NCBI RefSeq assembly: GCF_041260155.1
Contig: NC_091939.1
Span: 43,241,698 to 43,305,697 of the forward strand
Reading direction: 5' to 3'
DNA length: 64,000 nt
Origin: Ptychodera flava
Taxonomy: Eukaryota; Hemichordata; Enteropneusta; Ptychoderidae
In this document: positions 24,001 to 38,500 of the stretch, piece after piece
How the letters are laid out: every line of letters begins with the position of its first letter
Numbering within the stretch: the first letter of the stretch is position 1
Translations under genes and position numbers: made by a program
Notes under the pieces: model-generated
What the model was told of the DNA's origin: nothing
Databases searched by the model: none
Seen by the model: the letters and a program-made list of their open reading frames with translations, nothing else

Positions 24001-26518
24001 TGTATCAAGGTGAGAAGAAAGTTCGACTGTAAACAAATCTCGACACTAAGCAATGCATAATACTTCCTGATAAACACTGGCAGTCAATGACTTAAGACTT
24101 GAAATCAACACATCCAAATAAATCACAAAGAAGTGAGCCTGTTGTAAAACAGCACATTACATCTGTGAATAAGATTCTGTAACTTGCACTACAGCAAGCA
24201 AAACCACAAATAGATAAACTCATGAAGACAGCCAACTGCTACATGTTTATTCTTTCTTAGCAGATGGCACCATTAAATGGAAGTGAACCATAACCAAGAA
24301 TTTAATGGTCCATGGTAAACAGTCAAATCTAGTTACAAAAAAAAAGATGTGTACATATAGTGACCTCTCTCTGTGGTTAATTTATAAAGTATTCTCTCTA
24401 ATGAACAGGTATCAGGACCGACAGACGACTCCTTGCCAAGATACACAACATACATTGTGTCAAAAACATCTGTTACAGGCTTTGATGATAAGGTTAACTG
24501 TCAATAAATATTTAAAGAGGTCAGGCATTATTACTGCATTGAAAAGACACCACAAAACACTAAGGGTGACAAAAACTTACATATTGAAAAGAGCAAACTG
24601 AAAAGAAAATACATAAAGTTTCGTGTTTGCCATTGAATCTAATTTTTCAAATTGTTTACTGAACAACACTGCATGTACTAGGTGTTAATATATAAGGTGT
24701 TAATATAACATGAAAATCAATGGTATTTATATTTTTTACATTGTACAAAAATAGCTCTGATGGCACTATACAACAGGTAATCTAGTAGGGGTCACTTTTA
24801 TTACAATCTCATATTTGGTTCTGCCCTAGCTGCTCACTTTCCCTGCACTGGGGCACTCATTATCAATAAAAAGTGAGCGTCTGAATTAAAGTTTATTGTT
24901 TTATTCATTTACATTAGGTTATTCAAATTTGACAGAGCAACCATTAAAAGTAATGTTGTAGTAGACACTACAGTGACGGTTCTCCTTTGAAGTTTGCAAA
25001 ATGTTAGCATTTAATGGACTTGTTCTATTCTTGTAATAGAGGATTTAAACACCAGCAAGACTGAAATACTTAAGTAGAAAAGTAGAAAATGCTGATGCAG
25101 AAAGATTTACAGTTCATATTTTCTGAAATGACCATTTTTAGATATCATCCCCCATAAAAACAACTGAAAAGCAAACAATTTTCTTCCAGTGTAAAAGGCT
25201 AGTAATACAAACATTATCAGCATGTCTTTCTTCACTCAAAAATATGGAAGCTATTTTTTTCTTTAAGAGTGTCAACACTGACAATGCCTTCAGTATATTT
25301 ACTGGAAGATACCACAAGATGCTTGGCAATATTTGCATTGGTTTCCATAAATATGCAGTAATCTGGGTGACTGTTTTTGAGTATGCAAATGTTTTGTGTA
25401 GGAATCACAAGACATCATTCGTACCTACCGGTATTACCAACAACTCAGCGACTAAACTGTTCAAAAATATCAACCCTAAGTAATGTAATTTTTAAATGTC
25501 ATTATTTGCAAAACCACATTTTTTTAACATGTAAATTTTTTTCCTGCTATCATAAGCTACAATGGTATATTCTAGGAAGTTACTGCTTTCTGAAATTTAC
25601 ACCCATGCTGATGCTATGTATTTGAATTCAAACACTGAACTGAGAGGACCCATTCAAGGCATTTTCATGAACCATGTTATAAAGGATTCTCCACGTTTAC
25701 AAGCAGAGTAATTCCATAATCAACACATCTTGGAGAAATTCAGAGAAGTCTTAGGCAACTTGAAAGGGATGAGTGATATTTCAGGTGGATATCAGAGAAG
25801 ATCGTGGGTGGTATCTGGCATGATCTATAATTATACCGTACAATGGTTGGAAATAGCAAAATGCAAAATTGATGCTCTTACTGAACTTTGCTTATTTTCA
25901 ATATTCAAAAAGAAATGTATGTGTGATATATATCATCATTAATCTCTTATGTAACTCACTTTATTTACTTTTTTGATATTTAGATATTATATAGCGTTAA
26001 TCTATAAATCTATCTCTTTAAAATAATTTTTATACTGGCAAACCTTTCATTGCAATGTAAAATAAAGAGGTAAGTAATCCGTGACAAAAATCACCACACA
26101 TGAATGCTAATTAGCATTCATCGACTACTGTAGAAAGTATACTAATAGTCCTTACATTTTATGGAAGTTCTGTTGTTATGGTTTCATCACATAGGTACAC
26201 TTGACCTTCTTTCAGCATTGATTAATAGTGACTAGTGTTAGTTATTCACTGAATGAGAAAAAATGTGTAAACTTTTATACATGCTGTTCACCAAGCAGAC
26301 AACCATACTTGGGGCATTGTGACAATACACTGGGATGTCTACTCTCTAGTTTTCAATTCAGCAATTCTCTGTTGATCTTAAACCTGATTCTTGTGGGCGA
26401 GTGTATTTATATGAGGTAGTCAAAAAGCTAATTATAAATTTCAGTATGATGGCCAGAAAAAAAGGCTGCAATCCTTTACAGGACTGTGAGACAACCTAAT
26501 GGTTGCCATTATCAAGTC
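21020..26518. other. Intergenic stretch between MORN3 and the minus-strand Kelch gene
   Basis: The 3' ends of both neighbouring genes face this 5.5 kb. It has no reading frame with family features, no tandem array and no obvious mobile element. Presumably it contains the two 3' untranslated regions. I could not place the ends of the transcripts. Confidence 0.4.
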
Positions 26519-29500
26519 TTAGTTCATCTTCAGTTCATCAATGTCATTACACATTGAGATGACAGAGCTAAAGGCTAGTTTTGTGGCTGTTTCTTTGACA
26601 CCTTCTAAGTCAATGTGACTATCAGTCGGTAGGTCGGTGGAGTAGAGTACATCCAGCAACCTTCTCAGTTCTGTTGCACTCATTCCTTCAAGTTGTATCT
26701 CTCTAGGTCCACCATTCCATGGTCTGCCTTTCACTGTTGCTGTAATACCATTGAAAGGTGGGTAGTTCTTCGTTTCTGTGCAATCATTGGGGCTGATGTC
26801 CATGTCTTTGTCAGCTGTGTATCAAAAACAAACACCACTAAAGTTTCAGTTATCATCTCTTTGCAAACAAACTTAAATTTCAAGTGCACAATCAAATGTG
26901 TTGGTTTCTTTGCCTATAAACTGATCTGATATAAGTAATAGACAACAAAAGTTAAACTGATGATAACAATAAGTTGGAAAAAACAAGGATTACTGGTATT
27001 TGTCAAACTTTACTTATGGTCACAAAAAATATTTCTCCACAGCTGTTCATCTTTTGCAAATCTATGAGAAAGAAAGATTAAGTCATATGCAGGCACATTG
27101 GTACCCAACAACCTCTGACCTTAACAAGTACAGATACTGGGTGGGTAGGTGGGATTTGATGTATTATGGGAAACACAAGACTGGACACTTACAGTCTCTA
27201 CTGTACCAGTACACAAAAAAACAGAATGACTAGAATTTCTACCAGTTACAAAATGCAACCTTGTGGACAGAGTATATTTCGGAAGAAATCACTGGCTGCA
27301 GCTAGCAGGACTCCCTGTACGGGGAACTGACATCCTCCAATAGTCAGTGTCATGTCACAGAGCAGGTCATATTCTCTCAGCTCACCCAGTCCACCCAGAA
27401 CCATGGCACCATGCTGGCTTGTGCTAAAAGATGTCTCTGAGTCTGGAAGTATGGACTCAAGGTCTTCTTGGCAGATAGATGATCTTCTTGAAGATGCCAC
27501 TGACGATGCAACATATTCGCCAATATCTCCTGAAGAAAATTTACAACATATTAAACAGAATTTTGAATATTTCCTCTCTGATGACTTCAGAGTGCATTTC
27601 CATACCCTAATCTTTACACACCTGCAATCCTTTAAAGTTTAAGTAAATCTAACTTTCATCATTGAAGACAATTTGGTCAAAAAAAAACATCTGATGGTAA
27701 GAAATGTCAGATTGTGCTGTTCTTTTCACATGATCATGCAAATGAAAACAGTGAACTGAAAATATAAAACTCACCCTTTGCAGTAATGCGGTTTGCTTTC
27801 AGGATGTGTTTTGGGACTCTCAATGTACAGACTTCCTGGAAGCCATCCCTTGGTAGTTTCAGAGATGTCTCCCACCTGTCTAGCTCTACGTTGTAACACT
27901 GTAGAGTTCTCCTGGTCTTCAGATTACCAATGGCAAACTGGCCATGCAGCGTCAGGATGTAATTATTCCAGGCAGCACTCCTGTACCCTGTCATGGATAG
28001 GCGGTTGGTGATGAGCTCATCAGAAGGGATCTCCACAGACTGCAGCCACTGATCAGCAGTGGGGTCGTAACACTCAATACTGAACTCGCTTGCAACCGTC
28101 ATGGAAGACTTGACAATCCGCCCACCAACCATGTAGATTCGATCATTGACCACTGCCATGGTGTGCCACGCACGTTTGTTGGGAAGCTGAGCCTTCTGCT
28201 GCCAGATCTGTGTTGCTGGGTCATACATGAGTAAATTCCTGGAATACAGAGAGCCATCCGTGCATCCACCGGAGAGGTAGATTCTATCGTCATATACACA
28301 GCTACCCATTCCATACATTGGTCTGGGGAGGGATGTTCCATACTCCCACATGTTGAGAATGGGGTTGTAGAACTCCACAGAAACAAGCCCATCTCTCAAT
28401 AGAGCATTTCTTCCTCCTATGGCATACAAGAATCCCTGGCAAGCAAGAAGGCAGAAGTTGGTTCTCTTAGCATGCATTGATGCTACAGAGGACCATCTTT
28501 CAAATCTAGGGTCATACCTGTAAACAGCATCAGTGGTGTACTCACATCCCATAGGATCAGTTTCATAACAGTCATGGTCTTCACCACCAGCAATGTACAG
28601 GAAGTTGTCCATTGTAACAACACTATAGGCTATGTGTTCCATCGGCATTTCAGCCAGAACGTGCCAGTCATTTAACTCAGTGTCAAAGTAATACATCTGG
28701 CTGCACGTGAAGGCATTCTCTGCAGTGCCACCTGTGGCAAGGAGGACCTCTTCATCACAGGGCATTGAACCATCTGTCATCACATGGTATGGCAAGGCGT
28801 GGAACTTCATAGCTTCAAGAAGATGCTTCCGAGACGTCAAATCACTGGTCATAAAATCAACACTCTGTACGGCATCGATCACATCTTCTGGCAGCATGCG
28901 GCAGAAGTTGAAGTGAGGGACCAGTTTATTGACGCTCGATATTCTGTTGTCTGCGTCATACTGAATCCATTTGTGGAAGAGCTGGAAAACTTGTAGAGGG
29001 GGGTATAGGCTAAGCTTATCACTCTTCAGGAAGGCATTCATTTGGTGAACTGAAAGTTCCATAATCTGACCAACATCAACTCTTGATACAGCCATGAATG
29101 TATCCACAGTCCTCTCGTCATCAACAAACCTCTCAAGCAAACTGTAAATGGTTGCTGCATTAACCAGATCCAAGAAATTCTCCACTCCAAGCTCAGACTG
29201 CAGGTAATTGACGCAGAAGTCTAAAGCCGTCTCCATCTGGAAGTGGCTGGCGGCTGTCAGGACACTTTCAAAATTACCATGGGAGAGGTTTAACTCTGAT
29301 GTATACAGAAATGCTAGAAGCGTTGCCAAGCCATCGGCAGAGATGCCGTGGAGTTCAATTTCTGGTTGCTTTGACATGCTCTCCTTCATACCTCCTGTAA
29401 ACATGGCTTTAAAGTAGTCACTGCAAGACGCCAACACTGCCTTGTGAGTATAGAACTTCTTGTCCTCGGCCACCAGTATGATATCAGACAGATCACCAGA

Positions 29501-32500
29501 AACTCGCAGTTCATTCAGACCATTGAGTATCTGATAGAAATACTTGACAATGACTACAGAGCTGCCATTATTTGCTGCAAAGTAATCCACAGTTTCTGCA
29601 ATTTCATTGGCTTGCTTCCCTTTATACTTGAGTTCTTCTTTCACATCTTCTGTACAGATAAAATAAAGAGATCTTACATTATTAGATAAAAACAGCACAA
29701 ACACAGTTGAGATATTTCACAATGTATTAAACTTTTCACAAATTACTAAACCTCCATTTAAAAGTTACCGAGTGTTTAAGCTTAAAGGTATACTGTCACC
29801 TGTTCCAATTTTGCCACAGTTACCATGGAAAGAGAAAATCTGACCAATCACGGATTTTAAGCGGGTGGCCGCTTTTTAAAAACAGCACCCTCACATGGGC
29901 ATTTTGAATACCAAGGAAAGCCCCTTTGACCATATATGGGCATATTTAGATTACAGGTGACTGTATACCTTTAGGGACAATGTTTTTGTCTTTGAAGGTC
30001 AGTGCCTTAACTGAGGGCAAACAAAATTATGTACTTAGTGATGAGATGTGAAAAAGTTTGATGAACTATTTCTAGTACTAACTTCTATGTAGCGTCCTCT
30101 ATGCAATGATGTGGGTGAAAATCATCAAATGTCATATATCAGTATCACACTACAATGGCATCATCAGGTGACTATTAAAAGTAATATAAGATATTCTGCC
30201 AACCACATCCAAGGCTGGCAAATCTGAACACTTGCTTGATGCTTTCACATTCATTGCTATGTAACGTTAGTGTTCCATTCAAGCCTCAAAGACAGTCACC
30301 CAGGCGCAAAACACGCAATGCAAACAGGATCCATTCACCACAATAAACAACATTTTGGTATATTGTATTCTAGTACATTTGACAGATGATATGTTATGAA
30401 TTATAGATAAGCATTTGATGTGCAAGCTGATGTCCCAAGAGACATTGTATTCTTAATTAATATCTATCATGTTGAGATATTCATCTACTTTTGTGTCAGC
30501 TTTAATGAATGATAATACTTTAATTCTCCACTGATCTAAAACATTCATTATACTTGGTGCGAGCATTTACATTTGGAAAATTCCCTACATTTACCAAAGA
30601 ATAACCTAAGATGCCCTCGCACATATTTTTTTGGAATTGCCATTTACAATCCGTTGACAGCATGGCTCTACACCACTATTTTTTTATCACTTCTCAGTGA
30701 AAACACAGCATGATATTTACTGGTGAATGACCTATGAGAAAATTACCCTGGCTGTTCCTGGAGCCTCCACGTAGTGTTTGGATTCAGCCAATAATGTCAC
30801 AAAGTATTGCCATGCAGTGTCTGCAGACCATATAACTGATTCAAAACCTTGCTAACAGAAGGCCTCCATGCCTATCAAACTACTGGAATGTACTAACATG
30901 GGAGTTTAAGTATGCATGGAAAAAATGTGTAAGTTGTCACCAGATATCATCAATCAATATTTACACAAATGATAGCCATAATATCATCATTATTAATAGT
31001 GATAATATTATACTTGATGTCACAATACCTTCAGTAAACATAAAGGCAGACTGTTATGTAAATAACAATGTAGTCACTAAGGTCACAACAGCTTTGTATA
31101 AACAATTGATGACTAAGGTCATTGCAGTTTTGCATACATTTGAATACAACTGTACTTTACATGTTGTAGAGACACATCATGTGAGGCTAGATCACATACA
31201 ATCACACCATTGAGATGCACTAGGCTATCTCACATGTAGTTATGTAATAGTAAGTTTTTATGTTCATTGCTGCTTTGTTTAATTTTCTTTGTTTGGTTAC
31301 CTCTGAACATCCGTAAAAACTGGAAATGATGGCCAGCAGTCTGAGAAGATAACACATAAAATTTGATGGCTTGCATGACTACAGCATGGGAGCCTAGAAT
31401 TTAGAATTGTCCTATCAAATACAATACTTTATTTTGATATAGTTGTAAATGTGTTTTTAAAATTCCCACATTACCACTCTTACGTCTAAACAGCCTGTCA
31501 AAATGCCTAGTCACATTCTGATGAATTTTATGATCAAAACCAGTGTGCCCCTTAACCTACGCAATTTGTGAACTGTCAGATTTAAATTCAGGAATATTTT
31601 TTAATTAACCAAATAAACCCTAAACTGATGCATGTCACATATATCATTTTCTTAAACTGGAGAGAGCACAGTTGAGTCATTTCTGTGTCAGATTGGCTAA
31701 AACATGTTCCCTCCACAAACAAGGGCACAGTGATCTCGGACAAACCTTAGAGTCTGTAACATGACATAACCTGTAGCAGTTACCATGACGACTTATTGAT
31801 ATGTTATCCTGAGTAAGCTGGTTTTCATTAAAGCACTGTAGTGTAACCATGATTAAAAAGGTTTGACTGCAATCAAGGGACAGTACTCTTGGTAGTAAAC
31901 TTGACCTTAAACTGCAGCATTGACTTTCTCACATGCAAAGCTCCACTTGGTAATCCTTGGGGGTAATTCCTTCACTTTGCTGAACCCACTAACATAATAC
32001 TAAATGCATTGCTACTCATGATTGGGCCACATGATTTGAAGCTGTTAAGAAAATGCCGCAAACTAAACTGTAGGGCATGCCACATGGATTTGTTGGGGAG
32101 GCTGTACCATACTGACCAAGCCAAGCTAGGCTGAATACAGATGACAAATATTACAGTGAACTGAGAGCCAAGACAGCAGTATCTTGTACACACACATCAA
32201 CTTTGATGCAAGATGCAATTTTCTCACAATGAATCATACCGGAAAAATATATAAACACAATGATGAAAGACATCACAGGTCTATCTTTTCACTCTGAAAA
32301 TCGATTACGACCCATCCAAGCTTTTCAATGCATCTTCTAATGAAAACAATTTGCAAGCAATAATGGATGCTGAATAAATCACAAATTTGTGTAAATATTG
32401 ACATCACTATTTTTTTCTCTCTTTAAAAGGTTCTATTCAATCTGTGAAGCAAACCATCATACAATGTAACTCTGTTGAAGCATGAATTTAATGCTCTTTC

Positions 32501-35500
32501 ACAATACATAAAATCATTGCTCGAGTTGCAAATTATACTGAGAACTGATATCGTTAAAAAAAACTGGTTGACTTCAAGTTTTTTGACCTTTTTATGCTGT
32601 CCAATTTCTCTCACTCAGTACATATCAATACGGGCACAGGAAACATAGGTTGGGCCAAACCATGGGGATGAAAGAGTAAAATTTAATGTATTAGAAGTAT
32701 CTGTAATAACACTGACAAATACGAACAGCTGTAAATAAAATAGACAATGCATGACTATAAAAGTCACTGCCCTCAGTTCTTTCTGTTTCAAAACCTTCCA
32801 TTCAGGACACTGCTTCCAACAAATGCAACATGCAAATTGCTTTGAGAGACTGCTCAATACCTATTCAGGTTTGCAAAACATTCCAGCTCTGTAGGCTATA
32901 ACTATGAGTGGGTGGATCAGATATCAACCAATGCTTCTATTCTGGAAAGACAAAAATTTACTGCCTGTCATGTCAAAGTCACCAAATGAAGAGAAATAAT
33001 AAGTATTGGTCACATAATACTCTTATGAAAATTAAGTTAATATAAACTTACTTTGTGCACAAAGTCCGAAAACCTCTTGCTGTGTTGACATGGGAAATAT
33101 CTTAAGTACATGAATTTAACATGACAGATTAGCCAAGTGGTGGCTATTGATTATCATATCAGAAATACTATCATATTATAATATACCCTGACATGTACCG
33201 GTAGGTTTAAACTGTCCTCTAAAATTTGTCCTTACAATTACCAAAAGCTTTCCTAATTTGTAGGCAAAATGATCTGAACTACTAGTACTACAGGGGATAC
33301 AATTGCTTTCATCCAAGCATTCACACAAAGGTTGCCATCACAAAACAGGGTGAGTCAACTTCCCTTGTGTCTTCCCCATCATTTGTACAAATACATTTAA
33401 CATCAAGCTGTGGTATGGTATGTGGAAATATGCCAGTACATGTCATGTGGGACTCTGTTAAATCTTTACAAAATTAAAAGAACAAAGTCACTATCTTCTG
33501 AACTTTTTGCAATTTTAAGAATACATAAACTGCTCAGGTATCAGCCATCAGTTTGCCTAATATTAATGTACATGAATAACTTGAAAAATATTCAAAAATA
33601 ACTCCTTGTGTTTTACATAGGCAGTGTGTTTTGTTTGTGACCTCTAAACGACATGAACTAAGTTCTATTCCAGTAGGTTTACTGAGAGACAAATACATGT
33701 TACAATAGACAAATAGAATAGACTCTGCAGTATGAAAGATAAATTCTTGAATTCAACTGTATTATTATATAATATGTCACTTGAACAGTTACACACAGTA
33801 GCAGTATACCAATGGCAGAAACCAACTTGTGAACTAGTAAATTAATGAGTCATTTCAAGCGCACCATTGCAAGCTGTTATTTTTCTCTTTACCACAGGGA
33901 TGAACTGTCACACAGATGACCTTCTGACTGTAAATTTTACCGACAAGGTCATGTGACTTTACTCAACTACATTCCTGACCTTCACGTATAATATCACAAA
34001 TATAAGCTTCATGTACAAATAGCCACTAGACATCTGCATAGAACGGTAAACCATACAAGTAATCACTGTGGGTAGTTATATACATTTCTGAGTTCAATCA
34101 AAACTATTTAGTATCTATAGAGGAAGGTTGCATGTAAGGTTTACATTTAGGTCACTTGCCGATTATGTTAACACAATCAACATTTCACAAAGTGTCATTT
34201 ATTTTCTGATGAACAAAACGGGCTTTTCTCAACACTCACATTGAATGTGTATTTGACACAAGAAGAAAACGTACTGGTGGTTATGGTTGTCAATCAAAAA
34301 CTCATTTACTTTCTGAGAAAATACCCAGGGGTACTTCTGTTGATACATGGACTAGCCTTTTCTTGCAGAGTTCATCTCTCACTCTGAGGTCAAGTTGGTT
34401 CAAACCACAATACCTGAAAGTGACCTGTATAACAATATTTAGATGTATGTATGTCTCGGTCACCAAAAAAATCCTGTTCACATGCATGATGTGAGGAGCC
34501 TCTAAATGATCACATCTGTCATATATTATGACTTGACCTGATAGTGATACCAGTAGTGTACGCCACAGCAGTGACACTACAGTGATCTGCAACCTACCAC
34601 AAATTCTATAGTATTCTCTATGGTAGATGTACATGTATAATAATGACATGTATTGGTACGGTACTTCTGAACTGGCAGAAAAAAATGATTACCATAAAAA
34701 GTACGTAAATGTGGTCCTACTAGCATGTGCAGCACACTGCCAATTTTTCTATTCTTTTCAAACAAACAACAAACAACTGGTACAATGGTCAAGGTCAACG
34801 ACATGAGGATGAGAAACAAATCATTTTGCTTTTCTAGGACAGATATTCCAAGTTCTCTTAATAGGTTCAATGTCAAAGGTCAACTGACACATTGCATTCA
34901 CAGAGGGGCCAGTTGATTGTGAACACTGCAATAGTAAATGGAAATTGTATCAAGGCAAGGATACAGTGTCTCTTGATGAAATATCATGGGCTGCTACATG
35001 TATGAGTTCTGTATGTGGCTACCATTGCCAACCAAGTTGATGATTCTCACTGGCAAATGAAGATGTCATAGGATTTTTTCAAGGCAACAAGGTCTTTTTA
35101 ATATAATTGATAATGGCTACATATATCCATCTCATGAGATTTGATAAACCTGTGAATGAAATTGTAGAAATATAGGAAGGATACAGTGTCGTTCAGCTTG
35201 ACATTTTCAGTTGTTCAAACTATTCCTTCATATTTGAAAATGACAGATTCTAAAGAGTATCTGTTACCAATATTTATCACTGGGACAAGCCATACATGTA
35301 ATGATGTATTCAATTTTCAACATCTAGTCACATTTACTGGAAAATTCTACACCGAAACTTTTCCAACTTTCAGATTAGTTTATTCCTGTTTGAGTCACAG
35401 AAAACATTCAAAGCAGTCAACCAGATGTCAGTCTCACATCATTTTGTCTCACAGTGTTGACATATAGGACACGTAAATGATTTATAATCAAACCACTGAA

Positions 35501-38500
35501 CCATGCCACAACCCACCTGCCATCTCACACAATGGCTTTACCCATGAATTTTTATCATGTCAACACTCATGCATTTGCTACTTGCTGCAGTCAGCACTTT
35601 GTCCACTCCTACTAGTCCTAGACAGAAGAATTACTTCAATCGCTATTCCGTTTTAATCTATGGTTATCTGATGTACAAGAGATCTCCTTTGTCAGACTTA
35701 TTTCTTCATAAGCTTTGATGACCCTGAACCCATTATACCGTACATACATTATTTTTTGGTCCCGGTATTTGACACCCATTCCATGTAAAAGTTTGTTTTG
35801 GGTATATATCTCTTGACTTCATAGTCTAAAGCTCCACTGCTGGTTTGTACAAGTGCATATTCACTATCACATAGAAAAACCAGTTGTTTTAGATACCAAT
35901 GTCTACCGGAACATGTCACGGTTATCTGAAAGTACCAATATAATCCTAATGTAAATACATATATCCTACAGATTAGAACAGTCACATGGAACAGGCACTG
36001 CCTACCAAAAAAAAGTATTATTCTTGCTACATTTCTGTTTTTCAAGTCAACTGCTGTTGATCGAAATTGCTCTTGATCATAATTACAGGCAGAGAAGTCA
36101 AATAGGATTAACTGGGAAGGAATAATCATATCGCAAATAATCCAGGGTTTACAGAGTTGACACAATAATTGAATTAGAGACAAGATTCCAATTGTGATCA
36201 ATTTATCTGACCCTTTCACACTTTCAAATCCACGATGGTTACATAAATGATCAGTACTCAATCATCTGTAAAACAATGTATTATACCACATGTGTATTAA
36301 TGTAAGTCATCTTTTTAAACTAAAATGCCACAGCCATAAAATACTTATTATGTATGCGATTACGAGTTAACAGTAATTTTGTCATCCATGGAATGAGGAC
36401 ATATAATGTTAAAATTACATGCACTGGGTTTAATGCAAGCACGTCTTTATGACTTACTATATATAGAATCATCTTTCACTTTGCTAAATCATCCATGTAT
36501 ACTGAAAGGTTAAGCAATGAATTCAGAACTGAATAACCATGACAACAGTCAGTTGTTCAGCTGAGTCTAACACTTTGGATGTACATTAATTTTAGACATG
36601 CAATATTTGATATGGACCAATCATTTTGATGTTTCACTGGGTTACCTGATGTGTTAAGTGGAATTCAGAATACGTGTGTGTATACATGTACCAGTTGTGT
36701 CAAGAGAGATCAATAACCACCGGAGCATACATGTACGTACCGATCACTGCAGCTATTGTTTTGAAATGATTGATACATTTTTTAAGTCTTCTTTCATTTC
36801 TACCACTGGTGAAACGTGCACAGATACACCTGGTTGTTACATGTCCTTGATTCAATTTCAAATACACATACTATACATCACTTGTTCAGTATTTCATTAA
36901 TTACAGGATTTAAAATTCACACACTGAGGCAATAATCCATAGTAAATGACTATCTACTGACTACTGTAGCTCATCTTATAAGGCAAATAGACATTTTCAA
37001 ACAGATTTCTGTGATACACATATCTCTATCAAAGTAAAGGTCACTTGGCCTTGCAAAGGACAGGCTGGATTACACCGCTCAATGTTACTGATGTATTGCA
37101 GTATAACCAATCAGCAACTGCCATATTTTGGAAGACACTGACAAGCAGAAGATGAGACAGCCTCATACTTCACTAACGCTAGTTATGGTCGAAAGCAAGT
37201 CAAACCTTACATCATCATGATTCATGGAGCAATATGAGGTCACAAGTGGAAATGAATATATCACTGGGTATACATGTAGTTATCCTCATTTGAACTTTGG
37301 TCACTGAGGAAAGGTTTAGGACAATGAATGCTTGTGTGAGAAATAGTTCAGGAGACAAAAACTACCACATTAATAACAAGCTGAAAGCTGGTTGCTTTGG
37401 ACTTTACACTGGTTTGATTTCAAAGGGCATTGATTTGTCCATTAGCTGTTACAATTTGTGATTATACATCAGCATCTTTCAATTTTATTAATAATACCAA
37501 ATTTACCATTGCAATAGTGTAAATTATGTATAAATATGGTACTTGAACAGAGTTTGGGAAGATGGATACATGGTGTGGGAACCCAGTACCATTTCTGTTG
37601 TCCTCTGATGTAAATTGTGTTGATATTATGAGGCTAGAAACATAACTAGGGAACCTTGGTATAAATTTACAACAGTACAACAAATATCACTGCTCAAGTG
37701 ATTCACAATGCATTTTGCAATGCAGATTCCATTTGTATAATTTTGTACATGTACATGTGTGTAAAGTAAAACTGCACGTCTCTAAATTGTTCACGAATCC
37801 TTAGAGTTAGAAACAAGTGTCAGAAATAACACCCATCCGTTTCAAAGTACGTCATCTAATTGAAGTTTGACCATTTTCACAATGCCTTTCAGATGTACCA
37901 GCTGATTGGTGAACAAAATATTGTGCAATTGCAAAATTGACATCGCAAGTGAACCACAATAATTAACTCACAAAAACAATGTAAGATATGACACCATATA
38001 AATGCTGAGAAATAGAGTACCTAGGATTTTTCTACACTTCATCAAATTGGATATTTGTACAAGTGGGTATAATCCAAAACACTCAAACATATTGGCAGTC
38101 TACCTACTTTTTGTGTTTTTTTCTGAATATTGGCATTAAGAAATGCCTTCTCTGTCTTTTTATGTGAGAAATTTTCCAAGAATTGTAGTAATTCTGTCCT
38201 TAGATTTCTTAGCAAAGAGAAAACGTACCTTCTGTAGGAGAGAATTCCTGCCTGACTGGCTTGTTCTGTGGTAATCTGATGGAACAGCACTCAGCCCCAG
38301 CATAGCCCACAGGTAACTTGGCAACTGTGTACCAACCACCTTCACTTGTCATATAGCACTGAACCAAATTTACATCTTCAAATTCATCTGTTTCCATTAA
38401 TTTCTTGCTCCACCGACTAAGAAAATGTTATCATCCAGAGCAGTGGTGCCATGCCATACTAATGGTGTAGGAAGTGAAACAGAAAGGCTACTCCACACAT

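Noticed and set aside
34302..36261. Open frames of 99-170 codons on the minus strand
   Set aside because: They lie in the large intron of the minus Kelch gene. Composition is non-coding and no exon boundaries fit.
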